NCBI GenBank assembly: GCA_000433115.1
Contig: FR892195.1
Span: 2,523 to 39,208, forward strand
Reading direction: 5' to 3'
From: Ruminococcus sp. CAG:382
Lineage (GTDB): Bacteria; Bacillota; Clostridia; Oscillospirales; CAG-382
Length of the DNA stretch: 36,686 nt
Shown: positions 32,192-36,686 of the stretch, piece after piece
Numbering within the stretch: the stretch's first letter is position 1
Layout: every line of letters starts with the position of its first letter
Notes under the pieces: model-generated
What the model saw: only the letters and a program-made list of their open reading frames with translations
Databases searched by the model: none
What the model was told of the DNA's origin: nothing
Position numbers and translations under genes: made by a program

Positions 32192-33799
32192 ATGGCGCTG
32201 ACCTTTCCCGGAGGCATTGCTTTCTATGACCGCAGATCGACTGCCTGCAAAGAGTTTTCTGAAATGGAAGCCCCGGCATTTTGCAGATATGATATACCTG
32301 ACGGCTTTGATACAATTGTGAATGCCGGTGATATGATATTCGTGAATTCGCCGCTGATGCGCGATCACGAAGGTTTTTACATTTACTCCACGGTTTCGGG
32401 GAATGTATGCGAAGTGAACCGAAAGATTGTTACAGTCGAAAACGACGGAGAATTTGTTTCGGTACCTCTCTTTGAGCAGATTCAGAAACCTGTTTTGGAG
32501 CTGACATCTGACGAAATCATTTCATATGTCAAGTCCTGCGGCATAACAGGCACTTTTTCCGGTGAACCGGTTTACAGAAAAATGGAACGTTCTCTTCAAA
32601 AGGCGCGTCGGCTTGTTATTTCTTGCGTTGAATCTGACCCGTGCTCGGGTCATGTCAGATCTTTTGCCGTTAAAAATGCCGATGGTATTGTATTGGGCGC
32701 CAAGCTTGTAATGCTGGCACTCGGCATAAAAAAGACCGTCATTGCGTTCGGAGAAAGGGACACGAAAGTCGCTTCGGCGTTTGAAAAAGTAATAACTCAT
32801 AAGAATATGCTTGTAAGTGCATTTGTCGATGAGAAATACCCACAGGGAGACGACAGATTGCTTATTTCATCAATATATCATGTCGAGATACCGTTTTCAC
32901 GCACTCCCGAGGAGTGCGGATATCTCGTCATGTCTGCCGAGACGGTTTTCAATGTATATCATTGTCTGAAAAATGCGTGTTGTGTTACGAAAAAGGCACT
33001 GACCGTTGCAGGTGACGGTATTCCGTCACCGCTTAATCTTATGGCACATATCGGTACGCCTTTTGAGGATATCGCGTCGTCATATCAGGCGGAAACAGAT
33101 GCATTGGCCGTAAACGGCGGAATCATAAACGGCAGGATCACAGACGGCGGCGCTGTCTCGCAGTCTACCAACGTTCTGGCGTTTGTCAGACCTTATAAGC
33201 AGCATACCGATGAATGCATACGCTGTTCTCGCTGCGCTTCGGTTTGCCCGATGCATCTTATCCCGTATATGTTCCTCGAGAATCATCAAAACGGGAGACA
33301 CGGTGACAATATCGACTTCGGAATTTATAACTGTATAGAATGCGGCTGTTGCGCCTATGTATGTCCGTCTGCAATAGATCTGCTCGGGATGATACGTAAC
33401 TACCGTGGTGAAGCATCGATTGTATATGAGTCTGATGAGCCTGACGATTTACCTGATATTTCGAATGAAGCGGTATTTTTTGAGGAAAATTCCGACCCGT
33501 TTTTCGGTGCAACGCCTGAAAGTGCAGTTGATGTCAATTCTGAAGAGCAATCGGATGATGATGTTGAAGCATTGCCGGAAGCTGACGAATCCATCGCGGC
33601 TGCAGTGCGGGAAGCCGAATCGACACCGTCTGGCGGAGACAGCGATCTTGTTTCAATACCGGAGCTTGACCTTTCGGAGATAGGAAAAAAACGTAAAAAG
33701 AAAAAGAAGGATTTCGGAAAAGAGCTTGGCGATGTTCTCAAAGCAAATCCGGAAGATTTTGATGAGAAGGGGGATGACGCAAATGATGATTGCAAATAG
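32192..33799 (+). CDS. rnfC: Divergent RnfC-like iron-sulfur subunit
   Basis: A 535-residue protein with RnfC layout: an N-terminal barrel-sandwich-like part (GGIAFYDRRS ... AGDMIFVNSPL ... YSTVSGNVCEV), a Nuo51-like core, a SLBB-like region (KKALTVAGDGIPSPLNLMAHIGTP) and two 4Fe-4S motifs (Cys342/345/348/352 and Cys381/384/387/391). Where RnfC normally has the flavin/NADH loop GLGGAGFPT and then GAECEP, this protein reads GTFSGEPVYRK and CVESDP (about 120-150), so ordinary NADH binding looks lost. The tail after residue 410 is acidic, then very basic (KKRKKKKK), then acidic again. It is first in an operon with rnfD and an RnfA-like gene. Loss of the loop is judged from remembered family sequences. 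Confidence 0.85.
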   Translation: MALTFPGGIAFYDRRSTACKEFSEMEAPAFCRYDIPDGFDTIVNAGDMIFVNSPLMRDHEGFYIYSTVSGNVCEVNRKIVTVENDGEFVSVPLFEQIQKPVLELTSDEIISYVKSCGITGTFSGEPVYRKMERSLQKARRLVISCVESDPCSGHVRSFAVKNADGIVLGAKLVMLALGIKKTVIAFGERDTKVASAFEKVITHKNMLVSAFVDEKYPQGDDRLLISSIYHVEIPFSRTPEECGYLVMSAETVFNVYHCLKNACCVTKKALTVAGDGIPSPLNLMAHIGTPFEDIASSYQAETDALAVNGGIINGRITDGGAVSQSTNVLAFVRPYKQHTDECIRCSRCASVCPMHLIPYMFLENHQNGRHGDNIDFGIYNCIECGCCAYVCPSAIDLLGMIRNYRGEASIVYESDEPDDLPDISNEAVFFEENSDPFFGATPESAVDVNSEEQSDDDVEALPEADESIAAAVREAESTPSGGDSDLVSIPELDLSEIGKKRKKKKKDFGKELGDVLKANPEDFDEKGDDANDDCK

Positions 33800-34781
33800 C
33801 AGTATGCACGCACCGTACGTTAGAATGGGACGCGGAAGCTACCGTGTTATGTGCGATGTGCTCATCGCTATGATACCGCCGATCGTATGGGCGGTTTATG
33901 TGTTCGGCGGGCGGGCTGTCACGATGATTGTCGTAGGCGTGACGTTTGCATCTGCTGCCGATTATTCATTCAGACGTTTTATCTTCCGTAAGGGGAATGA
34001 TTTCGATGTTTCGGCGGCAGTTACCGGTATACTCATCGGATTTGCACTCCCCGTATCCGCCCCGCTTTGGCTTCCCGCATTTGCGGCGCTTGTTGCAATA
34101 TGCGTTAAGTATTCCGCGGGCGGCATCGGTAAAAATCTCTTCAATCCGGCGGCGTCCGGCATCTGTGTTTCGTATCTCCTTTTCGGAAAAAATATGACCG
34201 TATTCACAAAACCGTTTGCATCGCTGCCTGCATTTGCGCTGAGCGTTCCCGACGCGGTCCTCAACGAATACGGAGTTGCGACATCACTTGATCTCATGCG
34301 TGACGGGAAGGTGGTCACGTCCTCAATAGCGGATTATTTTTACGGAATAGAAGCCGGTGCGATCGGCGCCGTTTCCGCAGCGCTTCTCACGGTTTCACTC
34401 ATATATCTTCTCATACGCCGTGTTTCCGGTGTGGGGGCACTTGCCGGATATCTTATGGGTATGCTCGTACTTACGTTTTTCACTGCGTATGCCGATTGTG
34501 AACCGATCGATTTTGCAGCGACTCAGCTGTTTTCGGGCGGCATATTTCTTGTTTCGGTATTTATGCTGAGCGACTATGCAACGTCTCCGTCAACCATGGC
34601 GGGCAAAATCGCATTCGGAGTCGTCTGTGCTGTGTTTACCGTTGCTATACGATATTACGGAATGATTCATTACGGCGAGTATTTCGCACTCCTTGTGTCG
34701 AATATGCTCGTCCCGGTTATCGACAAGGCAACGTGGCAGCGTGTCTACGGCAGTTATGTCAGGAGGAACATTGATGGCTGA
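33783..34781 (+). CDS. rnfD: RnfD-like membrane flavoprotein subunit
   Basis: A membrane protein of about 332 residues with eight to ten hydrophobic segments. Family motifs include FDVSAAVTGILIGFALP, GGIGKNLFNPAASG and VFMLSDYATSPST. YGVATSLD (163-170) lines up with the [ST]GAT[PT]L site where RnfD/NqrB bind FMN covalently to threonine, so Thr167 is the likely attachment point, though the flanking glycine-alanine pattern is altered. The ATG at 33783 has AAGGGGG about nine bases upstream; the ATG at 33774 is too close to it. It overlaps the end of rnfC by 17 bases, and the next gene starts within its last codons, so all three are translationally coupled. Confidence 0.87.
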   Translation: MMIANSSMHAPYVRMGRGSYRVMCDVLIAMIPPIVWAVYVFGGRAVTMIVVGVTFASAADYSFRRFIFRKGNDFDVSAAVTGILIGFALPVSAPLWLPAFAALVAICVKYSAGGIGKNLFNPAASGICVSYLLFGKNMTVFTKPFASLPAFALSVPDAVLNEYGVATSLDLMRDGKVVTSSIADYFYGIEAGAIGAVSAALLTVSLIYLLIRRVSGVGALAGYLMGMLVLTFFTAYADCEPIDFAATQLFSGGIFLVSVFMLSDYATSPSTMAGKIAFGVVCAVFTVAIRYYGMIHYGEYFALLVSNMLVPVIDKATWQRVYGSYVRRNIDG

Positions 34782-35304
34782 ATTACTGATAACGGTTTTT
34801 CTGTTGCTTGCACTCGAAAATGCACTGTTCACAGTTGTCTTCAAAAACACACGTTTTCTTGCATTTTCATACGAAACCGGCAATGTGTTCCTCTATGCGA
34901 TCATGCTCGGTGCAATACCGGCATTGTCCGTGATTGTTTCCGCAATGCTTTCGGATACAGAAAGTATGCTGCTTGCAGTCCTTATATCCGTTGTGCTTGC
35001 CGGAGCGGTTACTGCATATGAAAAATTCGCGAAGAAGAGCGACGATTGGTATTTCGCACTGTCGCTCGTCATAAATACTGCGGTTGTTGTATTGCTCAGT
35101 ACAGTATTTGCGAAAAAAAATATTGCCGTTTCTCCGACTGTATGCGCAGTGTTTTCGGGAATCAGCGCAGCTGTTTCCGCGCTGTGTTTCTGCGGCGTCA
35201 AAAACAACTTTTATCGTATGAAGCGCAATACGGTCATGACATGCGTCGCTTCGGCAGTGCTTGTACTGATTGCGATTGCGGCGTTTTTAGGTTTTGCAGT
35301 CTGA
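34774..35304 (+). CDS. Degenerate RnfA/RnfE-like membrane subunit lacking the Fe-S cysteines
   Basis: A 176-residue protein with about six transmembrane segments. It starts at 34774 with AGGAGG seven bases upstream and overlaps the rnfD stop. It resembles RnfA: LENALFTVVFKNTRFLAFS aligns with the first half-helix region (VNNFVLSQFLGICPFLGVS), LVINTAVVV aligns with ITTNCAVLG, and the end IAIAAFLGFAV matches the RnfA C-terminus. In RnfA/RnfE and NqrD/NqrE these two sites hold the cysteines that bind the cluster inside the membrane. Here both are threonine (Thr26, Thr102). Electron transfer through an intramembrane cluster therefore seems impossible in the usual way. The alignment is by eye, and RnfE is an alternative parent. 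Confidence 0.65.
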   Translation: MAELLITVFLLLALENALFTVVFKNTRFLAFSYETGNVFLYAIMLGAIPALSVIVSAMLSDTESMLLAVLISVVLAGAVTAYEKFAKKSDDWYFALSLVINTAVVVLLSTVFAKKNIAVSPTVCAVFSGISAAVSALCFCGVKNNFYRMKRNTVMTCVASAVLVLIAIAAFLGFAV

Positions 35305-35311
35305 GGGAAAA

Positions 35312-36686
35312 ATGATAAAAAAGAACGATAGAATTCGTGTCAGCATTACCGACGTAACCAATCTCGGATACGGCGTGGCAAAGTACGACGGCGAAACCGT
35401 TTTCGTCAGAGATACGGTCACGGGTGATGAAGCCGTCGCGGTGATTATAAAAAAATATCCGACGTATGCTATTGCAATCTGCGATTCGCTCATGAAGCAA
35501 TCGCCTTATCGATGTGAGAATCGCTGTGCGTCATTTCCGGTGTGCGGTGGCTGCTCATACCGCCATATTGATTATGCGTATGAGCTTGAGCTGAAGCGTT
35601 CATATGTCAGCTCCTGCTTTGCTAAAGAAGGGCTCGATATCTATGTTCAGCCTGTCATGCATACAGCCGTCACGGCATATCGAAACAAGGTTCAGTACCC
35701 CGTTGCGGTCGGAAAAGACGGAAGGCTGTATCTCGGATTTTTTTCGGAATACAGTCATCGCGCTGTCAGCAGTGACGGTTGTCTGACGGAAGCAGCATGC
35801 TTTTCGCCTGTAAAAACAGCTATAACCGATCTGATAAACCGTTTCGGGTACAGTGCATATAATGAAAAAAACGGAACAGGTCTTTTGCGTCACGTGTTCT
35901 TGCGCTGTAATTATAAAGGTGAGGTTCACGTATGCTTTGTAATAAATGGTACTGTGCTTCCGAGACAAAGCAATTTCGTTTCGGCTCTTCTCGCTCAGAG
36001 AAATGAAATACGTGGCATATCTCTGAATATTAATACCGCAAACACAAACGTCATTCTCGGCGAAAAAAGTATTTTGTTATATGGCGAAGAGAAATTGATT
36101 GACATAATGCTCGGACGAGAATTTGCCATCAGTCCGCAGTCATTCTGGCAAATAAACCGCGATACTGCAGAAGCGCTCTACGCAAAAGGGAAGGAGTTGC
36201 TTGCTCTTGACAGCGGAGATGTTTTGCTTGACCTTTATTGCGGCATCGGCAGCATCGGGCTTTCGATCGCGGATAAAAGCACTCGTCTTTTTGGCGTTGA
36301 AGTAGTGCACGAAGCTGTTGAAGATGCCGTTTACAACGCAAAGCGCAATGGATTTTCTGATGCTTCATTTATTTGCGGTGATGCTCGAATCGGTTTTTCT
36401 GAATGCCGTGAAAAATTCGGAAGCTTTGATGCCGTAATTGTCGACCCGCCCAGGAAAGGAATTTCTGCCGAGGTGATCGGTCATATTGTCGACTCCGCGG
36501 TGTCAAAGGTACTGTATATTTCATGCAATCCCGCGACCCTTGCGCGCGATGTAAAGACGCTTTCTGAAATGGGATATGTTGCGGATATCGCGTATCCGTT
36601 CGATATGTTCCCTCGTACCGGGCATGTTGAGACGGTTGTTTTGCTTTCCAAGGGAGAAATCGACTCGAAGAAGGTGCGGGTGGAGT
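35312..36686 (+). CDS. rlmD: 23S rRNA (uracil-C5)-methyltransferase, RumA/RlmD type (3' end outside window)
   Basis: The open frame has 458 codons and has not reached a stop at the window edge, but that is close to full family length. Residues 1-58 are a TRAM RNA-binding domain. Cys72, Cys78 and Cys81 (CASFPVCGGC) with Cys157 or Cys163 should bind a 4Fe-4S cluster, as in RumA. DLYCGIGSIGLS is the SAM site, VDPPRKG the base-binding motif and SCNPATLARD holds the catalytic cysteine. GAGGGA precedes the ATG. It starts eight bases after the RnfA-like gene and may share its transcript; a functional link is not evident. In Firmicutes such enzymes may modify one or two 23S positions, so the exact target is uncertain. 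Confidence 0.92.
   Translation, partial: MIKKNDRIRVSITDVTNLGYGVAKYDGETVFVRDTVTGDEAVAVIIKKYPTYAIAICDSLMKQSPYRCENRCASFPVCGGCSYRHIDYAYELELKRSYVSSCFAKEGLDIYVQPVMHTAVTAYRNKVQYPVAVGKDGRLYLGFFSEYSHRAVSSDGCLTEAACFSPVKTAITDLINRFGYSAYNEKNGTGLLRHVFLRCNYKGEVHVCFVINGTVLPRQSNFVSALLAQRNEIRGISLNINTANTNVILGEKSILLYGEEKLIDIMLGREFAISPQSFWQINRDTAEALYAKGKELLALDSGDVLLDLYCGIGSIGLSIADKSTRLFGVEVVHEAVEDAVYNAKRNGFSDASFICGDARIGFSECREKFGSFDAVIVDPPRKGISAEVIGHIVDSAVSKVLYISCNPATLARDVKTLSEMGYVADIAYPFDMFPRTGHVETVVLLSKGEIDSKKVRVE

Overview
The window reads as a chromosomal segment of a spore-forming clostridium-like Firmicute, probably a gut-type Clostridia. The grounds are a spoIIA operon (spoIIAA-spoIIAB-sigF), DUF4364, lipoproteins with clostridial lipoboxes, GGAGG-type ribosome binding sites, near-consensus sigma-A promoters with 17-bp spacers, an SOS box of the GAAC-N4-GTTC type, and an ABC solute-binding lipoprotein beside carbohydrate-active proteins. 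Many genes end in TGA, so the standard code applies. I see no phage, insertion sequence, CRISPR array, rRNA or tRNA.

Layout. 1-4131 (minus): a response regulator / histidine kinase / membrane-anchored protein operon, followed by a cell-wall lipoprotein whose promoter carries three 11-bp direct repeats. 4220-5515 (plus): SOS-type DNA polymerase IV, its promoter flanked by two LexA-type boxes. 5599-10150 (plus): yccF, gltX, glnS and a polysaccharide deacetylase, closed by a strong terminator. 10212-13024: a sulfur block of cysK, a cysteine-containing Rrf2 regulator (minus) and mnmA, with two related candidate operators. 13125-14776: a DUF2974 hydrolase and a small membrane-anchored protein. 14825-17316 (minus): a GH25 muramidase and the spoIIA operon. 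17550-20087 (plus): an ECF sigma factor and a large TPR/beta-rich protein in the same frame, separated only by one TGA. 20182-23744 (minus): mgtE then a GH36 alpha-galactosidase, with a small ORF in the mgtE leader. 24090-25384: upp-ung. 25718-29971: a solute-binding lipoprotein and a DUF4855 multidomain lipoprotein. 29983-32014: a sirtuin (plus), then endonuclease III and DUF4364 (minus). 32192-36686: rnfC-rnfD-rnfA-like and an RNA methyltransferase running off the end.

The strongest candidate for something undescribed is 32192-35304: a three-gene Rnf-derived module with no rnfG, rnfE or rnfB. Its RnfC keeps both 4Fe-4S motifs but has lost the glycine-rich flavin/NADH loop. Its RnfA-like subunit has threonine where RnfA has both membrane Fe-S cysteines. 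RnfD keeps a plausible FMN-attachment threonine. The second is the ECF sigma factor whose long C-terminal extension is cut off by a single in-frame TGA at a probable ancestral tryptophan codon. Regulatory observations include the 11-bp repeats near the two-component system, paired LexA boxes at dinB, a shared cysK/rrf2 operator candidate, and an exact 10-base extended -10 element shared by six promoters.

All family names come from motif reading only; no database search was possible.
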